A stretch of DNA of 64,000 bases from Sphingobacteriales bacterium 39-19 (GCA_001898465.1 MKTX01000005.1:1-64000); one strand, 5' to 3'. Counted from the first letter of the stretch, positions 9,444 to 18,531 are shown. The notes: generated by a model from the letters alone, not told the origin. Numbers and translations: made by a program.

Positions 9444-10036
9444 TGCATTTGCAACAAATTGCTTTTTTCGATTTTGATGGCACCATTACCCGGCACGACA
9501 GTATGCTGGCGTTTACCCGGTTTTATAAAGGGAGGTTTCGGTATTATGCGGGCATGTTTATTTTGTTGCCCTGGCTATTGGGGTATAAACTGAAAATACG
9601 GGATGCAAAATCTACAAAGGAAAAATTTCTTACCTATTTTTTTAAAGGAGAGCCGGAAACCGTATTGAATAAAAAAGGGAAATTATTTTGCGAGGTATTT
9701 TTACCAAAAGATATTCGCCCGGCTGCTATGGAATCTATTTTAAATCATAAGAAAAACAATCACCGGGTAGTGGTGGTATCTGCTTCAGCAAAAAACTGGA
9801 TTGGCCCCTGGTGCGATGCTTTTGATATCCCCTATCTATGCAGTGAATTAGAAGTACAGGGAGGAATGATTACCGGGAAATTAAAAGGGAATAATTGCAA
9901 TGGCCCCGAAAAAGAAAGGAGAATAAAAGAAAACTTTACCCTTTCATCATTCAGTAAAATATATTGCTATGGCGATAGCGAAGGGGATAAAGAAATGATG
10001 GAATTGGCGGATGAGCGTTTTTATAAACATTTTTAA
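9443..10036 (+). CDS. HAD-superfamily phosphatase, subfamily IB (SerB-like)
   Basis: A 197-residue HAD-IB hydrolase. Motif I is FFDFDGTITRHDS (nucleophile Asp10, acid Asp12), motif II is VVVVSAS, and motif III is YCYGDSEGDKEMM. Its start ATG shares one base with the UbiA stop codon. HAD-IB domains are also known fused to UbiA-type proteins, so the coupling is probably functional: it could dephosphorylate polyprenyl-phosphoribose-5-phosphate, the role filled by a different phosphatase in mycobacteria. That reaction is inference; phosphoserine phosphatase activity cannot be excluded by motif alone. Confidence 0.83.
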   Translation: MHLQQIAFFDFDGTITRHDSMLAFTRFYKGRFRYYAGMFILLPWLLGYKLKIRDAKSTKEKFLTYFFKGEPETVLNKKGKLFCEVFLPKDIRPAAMESILNHKKNNHRVVVVSASAKNWIGPWCDAFDIPYLCSELEVQGGMITGKLKGNNCNGPEKERRIKENFTLSSFSKIYCYGDSEGDKEMMELADERFYKHF

Positions 10037-10170
10037 TAGAATGCCAGATTTCATTAATACTTATTACAAAATTTTTAATGAAGTATCTGCTCCTTATTAT
10101 CTGCCAGGTTCGTGTTTTTCTCCCTGATCGGTATCATCCACTGGTACTGATGCGCCAGTGGGGGTGAAAA

Positions 10171-10566
10171 TTACTTTGGAATTTTACCTTTCCCATTACA
10201 AACTGAGCAGGTAGCCGTTCCGTTTGCTACAACTTTATTTTCATAAACCGGATTACTCAATGCCACCGTAACTTCTTTAGGTGCAGTATGAGTACCGGTA
10301 TATTGCTGGTATGTACTGTATGTGCCGCCTTGAACCTATACTTTTACTGTAGCGTAATTGTCTATTATTCCCCTGCCCCCACATGTAGGGCAGAGCATAT
10401 AAAAAGCATCATTCGATTCATTAAGTTTTTCAAATGGCATTCCCTGTTTAAGTTTCGTTTTATCAGAAAGAATAACCCATCCCCTGTAGCTCTTTGAAAA
10501 AGTATGTTCATCCCATGGCTCTTCAATAACGGCTAATTTTTTTCCGTTCACTTTTACCACATCACC
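10171..10566 (-). pseudogene. Broken 3' part of MORN gene: SH3-like plus DnaJ-type zinc-finger remnant
   Basis: The frame of the MORN gene continues past its TAA (10567-10569) as GDVVKVNGKKLAVIEEPWD, then CPTCGGRG, an in-frame TAG at 10336-10338, then an open stretch with CSVCNGKGKIPK and TAA at 10171-10173. Two CxxCxGxG elements are the signature of a DnaJ-type zinc-binding module, so the parts on either side of the TAG look like one domain. The ORF track shows only 10336-10560, whose apparent start is a GTG. Past the TAA a shifted frame reads VIFTPTGASVPVDDTD up to 10097, compatible with a one-base deletion. I infer a decayed C-terminus; a short independent protein is less likely. Confidence 0.6.
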
Positions 10567-11730
10567 TTACCGCAATGAATTAACGGTAATTATTTCATCC
10601 CCGCTGGTGAACGTACCATTATTAAAATTTCCGCTTTGCGTATTCCCATTGCTGAATCTTCGGGTGCCATGCCCATTTAAATTACCAACACTAAAATTTC
10701 CTGACTCAAACACAATTTGCTTATCCCATTCTTTTTTGTACCGGGTACCATAGCCATCAGGTAAATATTTCTCATTTACTTCTCCTACGTAAATATCACC
10801 CTCTTCGGTAACAGATGCTTTTTGTATAACGCCATTTTTAAATTCCCCAAGTACAAAATCCATGCTGTTGTATTTATCACCCCTGCTAAAGTTGAGTGCT
10901 GCCAAACCATGCAGTTTTCCTTTTTTGAAATACCCAAATTTCACATGCTGGTGATCACTACCAATCCATTCGCCAAGCCCTTCGGGTAATCCTTCAAATA
11001 CTTCTCCACTATACAAGCCATTTTCAAAAGGCATTTTTATAACCGATGTAGTACCCATATTATATTCCGATACAGACAGGGGTCTAAAATCTGTTATTTT
11101 TTGTTGAAACCGATGTGGGAAAAATTCTACTGAATCTTTTTTGTATTTCATGGCCAGGCCGGTACCAGAACTGGTGGTAAACCCCTTGTATTCTAATTCA
11201 GCATTCTCTTCTTTTATGCTTCCATAAATTAATTCATTCCGGTAAAAAATTCCTGCCATAACTTTTCTATAGCCATTAATACAAGTACCTTCTAACAGAA
11301 CTCCATTTTTAAAAAAACCGAATGAACCCTCATGCCCCGTTCCGTTTTTTAAATTATTAATCCAATCCAGAGAATTATATATCTCATTTACTGCTTCCAG
11401 AGAATCAAAAGGGACTGCCTTTTTCAACGGGAAATTTTTACCATAATACAAGGTAATTTTACCAAACCCATTCAAAAACCCGTCTTTAAATTCCCCTTCA
11501 ATGGAATACCGCTCCTCATTTCTTTGTGCATTTTTTGAAAACTTATTGGTCACTAATAAACGGCCTTTACCATTTACACAATCTCCCCATATACAATCAA
11601 TATTTTGTTTCGATAAGTTTATCGCTTTTTGTTCGGAAGCAGAATAAACAGCGGGTTGAGTTGTTAAATACTGTGCTGTTACAATTGTTACTGCTAATGT
11701 AAAAATGAGCAGTGCCATTAGCTTTTTCAT
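10567..11730 (-). CDS. Exported MORN-repeat protein, probably C-terminally truncated
   Basis: A signal peptide (residues 1-19, ending VTAQ) is followed by scattered MORN repeats: GEFKDGFLNGFGKI, GFFKNGVLLEGTCING, YSGEVFEGLPEGLGEW, GYFKKGKLHGLAALNF, YVGEVNEKYLPDGYGT and SGNFSVGNLNGHGTRRF. MORN repeats form an extended beta hairpin stack and usually mediate protein or membrane contacts. The protein ends DEIITVNSLR at a TAA, after which the same frame continues with sensible protein (see the remnant at 10171-10566). LRxGDVV would be a normal sequence, so this stop may be a recent nonsense mutation. The N-terminal part may still make a stable exported protein. Confidence 0.7.
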   Translation of the reverse strand: MKKLMALLIFTLAVTIVTAQYLTTQPAVYSASEQKAINLSKQNIDCIWGDCVNGKGRLLVTNKFSKNAQRNEERYSIEGEFKDGFLNGFGKITLYYGKNFPLKKAVPFDSLEAVNEIYNSLDWINNLKNGTGHEGSFGFFKNGVLLEGTCINGYRKVMAGIFYRNELIYGSIKEENAELEYKGFTTSSGTGLAMKYKKDSVEFFPHRFQQKITDFRPLSVSEYNMGTTSVIKMPFENGLYSGEVFEGLPEGLGEWIGSDHQHVKFGYFKKGKLHGLAALNFSRGDKYNSMDFVLGEFKNGVIQKASVTEEGDIYVGEVNEKYLPDGYGTRYKKEWDKQIVFESGNFSVGNLNGHGTRRFSNGNTQSGNFNNGTFTSGDEIITVNSLR

Positions 11731-12100
11731 GTTTTAGTATTTATTTGGGTAAACTCAATTATATACAAAGATTAAAACACTATAAATATCAAATTTTTAT
11801 CTTATTAAAAACATACCCTACTGTGGGTATTTATGCGATAGTGGTAGGGTTATGTGTTCATTTTTTAATTCGGTTCCCATTCTTTGAATGGCGAATAAAG
11901 GCAGTATCACGGAGGGGTGACTATGTAAAACAGGCAATGAGCATCTTTATAAACTTTTTTTACCTGCTAAATAATTTGCAGATTTCATTAACATTTTTTG
12001 CAACATTGTTAATAAGATAACCATTCCTTATCTTTATCGGCAGGTAAATATTACTATTTTTACAGATTACCCAATGTGCTAACTGTTCATTTTTTTTTGA
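11731..12100. other. Divergent intergenic region, no gene supported
   Basis: This 370-base AT-rich region separates the divergent MORN and adhesin genes and should hold both promoters. It contains a 7-bp inverted repeat (accctac 11815-11821 / gtagggt 11844-11850). The 102-codon ORF at 11712-12020 starts inside the MORN gene and has no domain-like pattern, so I leave it out. No clear TTTG-N19-TAnnTTTG promoter was found. Confidence 0.5.
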
Positions 12101-15100
12101 ATGAAAAACCCAATTATGAGATTTTATTTTACATTCCTCACCATCTTATTATTTTCTTTACCTGCTGCTTCGCAAACTTTCACAGGCACGGGTGGAACCA
12201 TTCCGGGAATAAGTACAACACGTACCTGCTTTAGCATAAATGTAAGTGGCGTAGGAAACATCAATAATACCTATGGCCTGGCTTCGCTTTGCTTAAATAT
12301 TACCCATCCGTATGATGATGAATTAGAAATTGTATTAAAAGCGCCGGATGGTACTACCATACCCATTAGTATTCAAAATGGGGGGAGTGGAAATAATTAT
12401 ACTAATACCTGTTTTACGGCTACAGCTTCCACACCCATCAAATTCGGCACAGCTCCTTTTACCGGCAGCTTTTTGCCCGAAGGTTATTTGGGTGCTGCTA
12501 ACAATGGCCAAAATGCAAATGGTACCTGGCAATTATGTATTCAGGATAGAAGGGGTAGTGGAAATGCGGGTTCCTTATTAAATTGGTCAATCAGTTTTAA
12601 TAATACCCCGGCACCTGCCCCGCCTGCTATGCCAGCATGTGCCAACAATTTACCCTCCACATCCTCCTGTTCTACGGCAACCCTTATCTGTGATTTTAAC
12701 GGGCAATGCGGAAGTACCGCCGGCACCACCACGCAAACCTGGCCCGGCTTGTCCAGCGCAGCTTGTTTTGGATTGCAAAATAATTCGTTCATTAAGTTTA
12801 TTGCATCGGCCACTACAGCTTCTTTTTCAGTGTGGGTGCCCACCACAGAGAATACATATAATTTAGGGGGCATCCAGATGTTATTCTTTAGCGGACCTTG
12901 TAATGCCAGTACGGTAAATACCTTTGGCTGTTATCCTCATATTTTAGCGTATGAAACACCGGGGCAACCCATCATCAGCATTGTTTCTGCATCGGGCCTT
13001 ACACCCGGCAATACTTATTATTTAATGATTGATGGCTTTAATAGTGATCATTGCACTTTTACTATTGCGGCAAATACCGGGGTAAATATTTTAAATGTGA
13101 GCCCGGCAGACCCGATGATATGTGCAGGCAGTAGTGTGAATTTAACTGCCAGTGGCGGTAATGGAGTTTATAGCTGGTCACCAGCCGGATTTTTAAGTGC
13201 CACTTCGGGTACAACCGTTACAGCAAACCCACCCTCAACTACCACTTACACCATTAGCAGTACAACTGCTACCGGTTGCCCGCTTACAAAAGATGTTACC
13301 GTAACCATTAACCCGCTACCGGCAGCAGCAACTATTACCAGTGTACAACCAAACTGCAGCAATGCCACCGGGAGTATTACCATTACTTCTCCCATTGGCG
13401 CCGGTTTACAATACAGTATTAATGGCAGCACATTCCAGGCGGGTACTGTTTTTAATAATGTAGCCCCGGGCAATTACAATGTAATTGTAGAAAACCAGGC
13501 TACCGGTTGTAAATCTGTTGCAACAAGTGTAACAATCAATACGGCGCCTGTAGTTCCGGCAGTTGCTACTGTAAGCGTATCTGCACAACCCACCTGTACA
13601 ACTCCAACCGGTACGATAACGATTACGGCTCCTATAGGCGCCAATCTCCAGTATAGTATAAATGGAGGAACCACCTATCAAACAAGCCCCAGCTTTACAG
13701 GCATTGCCCCGGGCAATTATAATGTTACCGTTCAGAATACAAGCAGTACTTGTATTTCAAATGCCAGTACAATAACCGTAAACCCGGTTCCCGCCCCACC
13801 GGTAGCGCCCACTGCCAGCGTTACTACGCAACCTACCTGTACGATTCCTGCGGGTACAGTTACCATTTTGGCACCATTGGGCGCCGGCTTACAGTATAGT
13901 GCGGATGGAACAAATTACCAACCCGGCAGTGTTTTTACAAACCTGTCACCGGGAGCTTATAATATATATGTTCAGAATACCACAACAGGTTGTATATCAT
14001 CTACAACTCCTGTTACTGTAAATACCATACCTGCACCCCCCGCCATACCTACCGCATCGGTGACCGTGCAACCCACCTGCACTTCGCCCACAGGCACTAT
14101 TGTGTTTACGGCGCCTGCGGGTGCCAATTTGCAATACAGTATTAATGGTACTACTTATCAAACGGGTACCATCTTTAATAATGTAACACCCGGAAATTAT
14201 AATCTTACAGTTCAAAATATAGCTACCGGCTGTATTTCTGCAACTGCAGTGATAACAGTAAATGCACTGCCTCCATCACCGGCCATGCCGACTGCATCGG
14301 TAACAGCCCAGCCCACTTGCACTACGCCCACAGGTACTATTATGTTTACGGCGCCTACGGGTGCCAATTTGCAATACAGTATTAATGGTACTACTTATCA
14401 AACGAGCACCCTCTTTAATAATGTAACACCCGGGAATTATAACCTTACAGTTCAAAATATGGTTACAGGTTGTATTTCTGCACCTATGGCGCTTATTGTA
14501 AATGCAGCGCCCATCACACCGGCAGCGCCCACTGTAAGTGTAACCACGCAACCTACCTGTATTACCAACACCGGCACCATTACCGTAACGGCACCTACCG
14601 GCGCAAATCTTCAATACAGTATAAATGGTACAACATTTCAAAGCAGTACTGTATTTAATGGGATCGTGCCGGGAAATTATGCTGTTACTGTTCAGCAATT
14701 GCCATCGGGTTGTATTTCATCTGCAACTGCAGTTACAGTAAATGCAATACCTACTGCACCGGCGGCTGCCCAATTTACAATTACCCAACCCACTTGTATA
14801 TCGGCTACGGGCACTGTACTCATTACAAGCCCTGTTGGCAGCAATTTAGAATATAGTATTGATGGCATGAACTACCAGGCATCAACAGGATTCTCCAGCC
14901 TGGCCCCGGGCAATTATAATGTTACTGTTCAAAATATTGTAACCGGTTGCACATCTCCCATAGCTGTGGCAACTATTAATGCGGCACCGGTTGCGCCGGC
15001 TACACCCGTCCTTTCAATTTCAACGGCGCCTGCCTGCACTTCGCCGGTGGGGAGTATTACGGTTACAGCACCCCTGGGCGTTGATTTGCAATATGCATTA

Positions 15101-15766
15101 AATGGAGGCGCTTACCAATCATCACCCGTATTTAATAACCTGCCCGCAGGCAATTACAGCATTACTGTGCAACACATAACAAGTCTTTGTATATCTGCAC
15201 CCGGCAGCATTATCATGCCGGTAGCTACAGGGGCGCCTCAAATACCCGAATTCAATATTATACATGCAAATTGTACAAATACTACCGGGAGTATAAGCAT
15301 CACCTCTCCCCTGGGCGCCAATTTAGAATATAGTTTAAATGGAGGTCCCTATCAAACGGCTACCGCATTTACGAACCTGTTGCCGGGGGGATATACGGTT
15401 ACTGCCCGTTATATAGGAACATCCTGTATCTCCAGCCATCCCATTGCGTTCCTGAAAGCCGCTAACCCGGCTGATTGTGCAGGGCCTGACATTTATTTTC
15501 CCACTATTTTCACGCCCAACGGAGATGGTAAGAATGATGCATTTGGGCCGGGCCCTCAATCCAATTTAGCATTGGTAAAAGGATATATTTTACAAGTATA
15601 TAACCGCTATGGTGAAAAGGTTTTTGAGACAAGGGATCCTTATGAACAATGGAATGGAAAATACCATGGAAAATTATCAGCCAATTATAATTATACATGG
15701 ATAGCTTCTTATTCTTATGCAGGAAAACAAATGCTAAAGAAAGGAAATGTTTTAATTTTAAAATAA
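12101..15766 (+). CDS. Giant repeat adhesin-like protein: P-domain, nine tandem units, T9SS type-B domain
   Basis: Signal peptide (1-24; a second ATG at residue 6 is possible). Residues ~28-165 form a proprotein-convertase P-domain-like jelly roll (LCLNITHPYDDELEIVLKAPDG, NGTWQLCIQDRRGSG). Then comes a segment with paired Cys (ATLICDFNGQCGSTAG) and an Ig-like segment (CAGSSVNLTASGGNGVYSW). From ~405 to ~1115 nine units of about 80 residues recur, each with QPTC...TG, GANLQYSING and PGNYNVTVQN. The C-terminus (FPTIFTPNGDGKNDAF, LQVYNRYGEKVFE) is a CHU_C/gliding-motility type-B T9SS sorting domain. It is a surface-displayed or secreted protein, probably adhesive. Confidence 0.85.
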   Translation: MKNPIMRFYFTFLTILLFSLPAASQTFTGTGGTIPGISTTRTCFSINVSGVGNINNTYGLASLCLNITHPYDDELEIVLKAPDGTTIPISIQNGGSGNNYTNTCFTATASTPIKFGTAPFTGSFLPEGYLGAANNGQNANGTWQLCIQDRRGSGNAGSLLNWSISFNNTPAPAPPAMPACANNLPSTSSCSTATLICDFNGQCGSTAGTTTQTWPGLSSAACFGLQNNSFIKFIASATTASFSVWVPTTENTYNLGGIQMLFFSGPCNASTVNTFGCYPHILAYETPGQPIISIVSASGLTPGNTYYLMIDGFNSDHCTFTIAANTGVNILNVSPADPMICAGSSVNLTASGGNGVYSWSPAGFLSATSGTTVTANPPSTTTYTISSTTATGCPLTKDVTVTINPLPAAATITSVQPNCSNATGSITITSPIGAGLQYSINGSTFQAGTVFNNVAPGNYNVIVENQATGCKSVATSVTINTAPVVPAVATVSVSAQPTCTTPTGTITITAPIGANLQYSINGGTTYQTSPSFTGIAPGNYNVTVQNTSSTCISNASTITVNPVPAPPVAPTASVTTQPTCTIPAGTVTILAPLGAGLQYSADGTNYQPGSVFTNLSPGAYNIYVQNTTTGCISSTTPVTVNTIPAPPAIPTASVTVQPTCTSPTGTIVFTAPAGANLQYSINGTTYQTGTIFNNVTPGNYNLTVQNIATGCISATAVITVNALPPSPAMPTASVTAQPTCTTPTGTIMFTAPTGANLQYSINGTTYQTSTLFNNVTPGNYNLTVQNMVTGCISAPMALIVNAAPITPAAPTVSVTTQPTCITNTGTITVTAPTGANLQYSINGTTFQSSTVFNGIVPGNYAVTVQQLPSGCISSATAVTVNAIPTAPAAAQFTITQPTCISATGTVLITSPVGSNLEYSIDGMNYQASTGFSSLAPGNYNVTVQNIVTGCTSPIAVATINAAPVAPATPVLSISTAPACTSPVGSITVTAPLGVDLQYALNGGAYQSSPVFNNLPAGNYSITVQHITSLCISAPGSIIMPVATGAPQIPEFNIIHANCTNTTGSISITSPLGANLEYSLNGGPYQTATAFTNLLPGGYTVTARYIGTSCISSHPIAFLKAANPADCAGPDIYFPTIFTPNGDGKNDAFGPGPQSNLALVKGYILQVYNRYGEKVFETRDPYEQWNGKYHGKLSANYNYTWIASYSYAGKQMLKKGNVLILK
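13320..15450 (+). repeat. Nine tandem ~240-bp coding repeats
   Basis: Nine in-frame units of about 237-240 bp encode the repeated QPTC-to-TGC modules of the adhesin-like protein. Two neighbouring units are nearly identical at DNA level: the stretches from about 14095 and 14335 share long exact runs such as gtgccaatttgcaatacagt 240 bp apart. Other units have diverged. This marks a recent duplication and a likely site of length change by recombination or of assembly collapse. Confidence 0.85.
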
Positions 15767-15774
15767 TACTCTCT

Positions 15775-17004
15775 TTAACGAAACTGGATGGCCGTAACCG
15801 GGTTTACTTTGCGTACAAGTAAAGTAGGAATAATAAGTGTGGCAATACAAACTATAAAAGCCAGGCCATCTACTATTAACACCTGCATCCAGTTTATATC
15901 TACGGCTGCGGTAGAAATAAAATAAGACTCTTCATTGAGCTTGATGAAGCCTGTTTGCAGTTGCAAAATACAAATGCCAATGCCCAGGATGGTACCCAGT
16001 AAAATTCCGGATAAGGCAATAAAACCGGTATTGTATAAAAATATTTTCTGAATGGTCCAGTCAGTAGAGCCCAGTGCTTTTAGGGTGCCGGTCATGCGTA
16101 CCCGTTCCAGTACCATAATAATAAGACAGGTAATGAGATTTACAGCAGCAATAATAATCATAATCCCAATGAGTATGGATCTTACCTGTTGTTGCAGGTT
16201 TAACCAATCAAATATATTAGGATAAATTTGTTTTATACTTTTACTATACCATCCTTGTGGAAGTTGTTTATAGGCCATGGCTGATACGGAATCTGCCATC
16301 CGGTAATCTTTTAAATAAAGTTCGTACCCTGCAATATCATCCGGTCCCCAGTCATTTAACCGCCTGATTAAATTGATATCGCAAATGGCAAAATTTTTAT
16401 CATACTCTTCTAATCCTGTTTTAAAAAAGCCGGCTACTGTAAGTTTGCGGGCTTTTTTGGTACCATCAGGTTGAAAAAAATAAACCAGTAAAGGGTCTCC
16501 CGGTTTTACTTCTAATTTATCTGCGGTGTACTGGCTTATATCAATTTGCATACTGTACCCGCTATCCGGGAATGCCAGCCATTTACCCTGCTGCAGAAAA
16601 TCCTGCATCCGGTTAAAATTAAAATCCCTGTCAACGCCTTTTAGCAATACACTTTCAATATTGGTTTCATATTTTAATATGGCAGATTTGGTTGCATACT
16701 TTTCAACAAACTGCACCTGCGAAATGGATCGTAGATATTTTTCTGCCTCTTTATTTTCTTGTACCGGGAAATCTTCTGTGGTGCCCTGGTTTGCAGCAAA
16801 TCCTTCCTGCACCCTTACATGTCCCCAAAAACTAAACACTTTATTACTGATCACTTTATCGAAACCATTGGCAAAACTTAAAGCAATGATCATTACCATC
16901 ACACTGAGTGTGGTAGCGGTAATGGCGAGCCCGGCAATAAAGCGGCTAAAACTTCCCCGCTTTACCGAAATAATACGCCTTGCAATAAAGTACGATATAT
17001 TCAA
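15775..17004 (-). CDS. ABC transporter permease, FtsX/LolC-LolE family
   Basis: A 409-residue inner-membrane permease with four membrane segments in the LolC/E layout: one near the N-terminus (TTLSVMVMIIALSFANGFD), a large periplasmic MacB-like domain (~45-265), and three near the C-terminus (~280-400). The start MNISYFIARRI and the C-terminal LVRKVNPVTAIQFR are typical. The family moves lipoproteins from the inner membrane towards the outer membrane with LolD as ATPase. No ATPase gene is adjacent. It converges with the adhesin gene (8-nt gap) and diverges from the Plug-like gene (47-nt gap). Confidence 0.85.
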   Translation of the reverse strand: MNISYFIARRIISVKRGSFSRFIAGLAITATTLSVMVMIIALSFANGFDKVISNKVFSFWGHVRVQEGFAANQGTTEDFPVQENKEAEKYLRSISQVQFVEKYATKSAILKYETNIESVLLKGVDRDFNFNRMQDFLQQGKWLAFPDSGYSMQIDISQYTADKLEVKPGDPLLVYFFQPDGTKKARKLTVAGFFKTGLEEYDKNFAICDINLIRRLNDWGPDDIAGYELYLKDYRMADSVSAMAYKQLPQGWYSKSIKQIYPNIFDWLNLQQQVRSILIGIMIIIAAVNLITCLIIMVLERVRMTGTLKALGSTDWTIQKIFLYNTGFIALSGILLGTILGIGICILQLQTGFIKLNEESYFISTAAVDINWMQVLIVDGLAFIVCIATLIIPTLLVRKVNPVTAIQFR

Positions 17005-17051
17005 TCAGCTTATTTTAGTATCTTTCAAAAGTAAATGAATTCATGTATTAA

Positions 17052-18341
17052 ATGAAGACTAAGCTTTTCTTCCTGCTCATTTTATCCTGCTTCAGCATTT
17101 CCATTGCCCGGTGCCAGCTGGTAGAAAAAATTTACAAACCTTTTATTGCAACAGCCCAATTGCATGCTTATGGTAACCAGCAAGGCTTACCCATTTATAT
17201 ATTGAACAGCCAGGACCGCATGCAGCTTGAGTTTGACGACCTGGAGGGTAGTTTAAAGAATTATTATTATAGTTATCAACTTTGCGATTATAACTGGCAA
17301 CCTGTAAATCTTAGCCCTTTTGATTATATGAAAGGATTTACCATGAACCGGATTTCCACCTACCGGTACTCCAGTTTAGCCTACACCCGGTACACACATT
17401 ACCAGGCGATATTGCCCGACCGGAATGCAGCACCCACCCGCTCAGGAAATTATTTGTTAAAAGTTTTTTTAGACGGTGATACTTCAAAGCTGGCTTTCAC
17501 AAAACAATTATTGGTTCTCGATATTAAATCTACCGTGGCAGCAGAAATTGTACAACCTTTTTCGGCCCAATATTTTCCTACCCATCAACGTGTAAATTTT
17601 AATGTACTCCTTTCAAAAGACCTGAATGCATTCAGCGCCTCGCAACAAGTAAAAGCGGTAATCCTGCAAAATAATCGCTGGGATAATTCACAACGGGATA
17701 TTTTGCCCACATTTGTAAGAGGCAATACTTTAGATTATACCTCTGAATTTAAAGGATTGTTTGCCGGGGGTAAAGAATGGCGCTGGCTGGATTTGAGAAG
17801 TTTCCGGCTGCAAAGCGACCGGATTGAAAATGCGATTTATAATAAAAATTCTACTGAGATTTTTTTGAAACCCGATGTGGACCGGCGGGCACAACGCTAC
17901 GTGTATTTTCCTGATTACGATGGCATGTACCAAATAAGTACTTACGAAACCATTAATCCATATTGGCAGGGCGACTATGCTACCGTACATTTTTATTTCG
18001 CCACAGCCGATGGGAAGCCATACGATGGAAATTCACTTTATTTAAATGGCGCTTTTACAAATTACGACACCCAATCAGGCACCTGGAAAATGAAATGGAA
18101 CGAACAAAAATTAATGTATGAGTGTACGGCCTTTTTAAAGCAGGGCTATTACAATTATGAATACGTTTTAAAAAATGAGGCCAACCCCGAAAAAACCCAA
18201 ACCATGGAGGGCAATTACTGGGAAACAGAAAATATGTATGCCATTCTCATTTATTACAAATCATTTACTGACCGGGCAGATCAGTTAATTGGCATTGGAC
18301 AATTAAACTCCCGGAAAGACAGGCCCGGCTTTAGTTTTTAA
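17052..18341 (+). CDS. T9SS Plug-like protein (DUF5103 family)
   Basis: A 429-residue exported protein with signal peptide (1-21, SISIARCQ). YYYSYQLCDYNWQPVNLS, YMKGFTMNRISTYRYSS, YTRYTHYQAILPD and SGNYLLKVFLDGD match the family earlier called DUF5103. I recall this as the type IX secretion Plug, which occludes the SprA outer-membrane translocon when idle. The C-terminal half (~290-400) looks like a beta-sandwich with LYLNGAFTNYD. Family assignment is from memory. At least four predicted T9SS cargo genes lie in the same window, which fits, though they are not in one operon with it. Confidence 0.75.
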   Translation: MKTKLFFLLILSCFSISIARCQLVEKIYKPFIATAQLHAYGNQQGLPIYILNSQDRMQLEFDDLEGSLKNYYYSYQLCDYNWQPVNLSPFDYMKGFTMNRISTYRYSSLAYTRYTHYQAILPDRNAAPTRSGNYLLKVFLDGDTSKLAFTKQLLVLDIKSTVAAEIVQPFSAQYFPTHQRVNFNVLLSKDLNAFSASQQVKAVILQNNRWDNSQRDILPTFVRGNTLDYTSEFKGLFAGGKEWRWLDLRSFRLQSDRIENAIYNKNSTEIFLKPDVDRRAQRYVYFPDYDGMYQISTYETINPYWQGDYATVHFYFATADGKPYDGNSLYLNGAFTNYDTQSGTWKMKWNEQKLMYECTAFLKQGYYNYEYVLKNEANPEKTQTMEGNYWETENMYAILIYYKSFTDRADQLIGIGQLNSRKDRPGFSF

Positions 18342-18370
18342 CATTTACAGCGCTGCCGCCGTAAGTTCAC

Positions 18371-18401
18371 TTTTCTTTTTGATGCAACTGTTTTATCTTT
18401 G
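18371..18401 (+). promoter_or_regulatory. Sigma-70-type promoter of the SRP RNA gene
   Basis: The -7 element TATCTTTG (18394-18401) ends 3 nt before the inferred 5' end of the SRP RNA. A TTTT at 18371-18374, 19 nt upstream, is one base off the Bacteroidota -33 element TTTG. Position and spacing agree with the two perfect promoters at 41504 and 62785. Confidence 0.6.
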
Positions 18402-18404
18402 CAG

Positions 18405-18500
18405 TGGCAAGTCTTATACGACCAGCTCCTGCTGAACTCCCCCAGGGCCGGAAGGCAGCAAGGGTAGGTGGTTGAGCGGTGTGATATAAGTAACTTGCCA
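18405..18500 (+). ncRNA. ffs: Signal recognition particle RNA, small bacterial (4.5S) type
   Basis: The conserved apical loop GGGCCGGAAGGCAGCAAGGG, with its GGAA tetraloop and asymmetric loop, identifies the Ffh-binding domain. The ends tggcaagt...tata and tata...acttgcca pair, closing a hairpin of about 96 nt that lacks an Alu domain. A consensus -7 box precedes it and the T-rich ttttattttt follows. The RNA binds Ffh and directs nascent membrane proteins to FtsY. The exact ends are inferred from the pairing. Confidence 0.93.
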
Positions 18501-18531
18501 TTTTATTTTTAACCTCTTAATTCATTTTAAT

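Noticed and set aside
10097-11730. Stop-codon reassignment or recoding as the explanation for the interrupted MORN frame
   Set aside because: TAA, TAG and TGA all end other intact genes in the window (for example TAG at tsaC and pdxJ, TGA at the acyltransferase), so genome-wide reassignment is excluded. Local readthrough stays possible but has no supporting signal.
11712-12020. 102-codon plus-strand ORF
   Set aside because: It begins inside the MORN gene, has no signal peptide or domain pattern, and lies in a divergent promoter region.
14276-14698. 140-codon antisense ORF rich in Cys, Arg and Gly
   Set aside because: A shadow of the repeat array: the odd composition comes from the reverse complement of the Thr/Asn/Ala-rich repeats.
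13320-15450. Regular DNA repeats resembling a CRISPR or tandem array
   Set aside because: The period is about 240 bp, the units are in frame inside one long coding sequence, and there are no short direct repeats with unique spacers.
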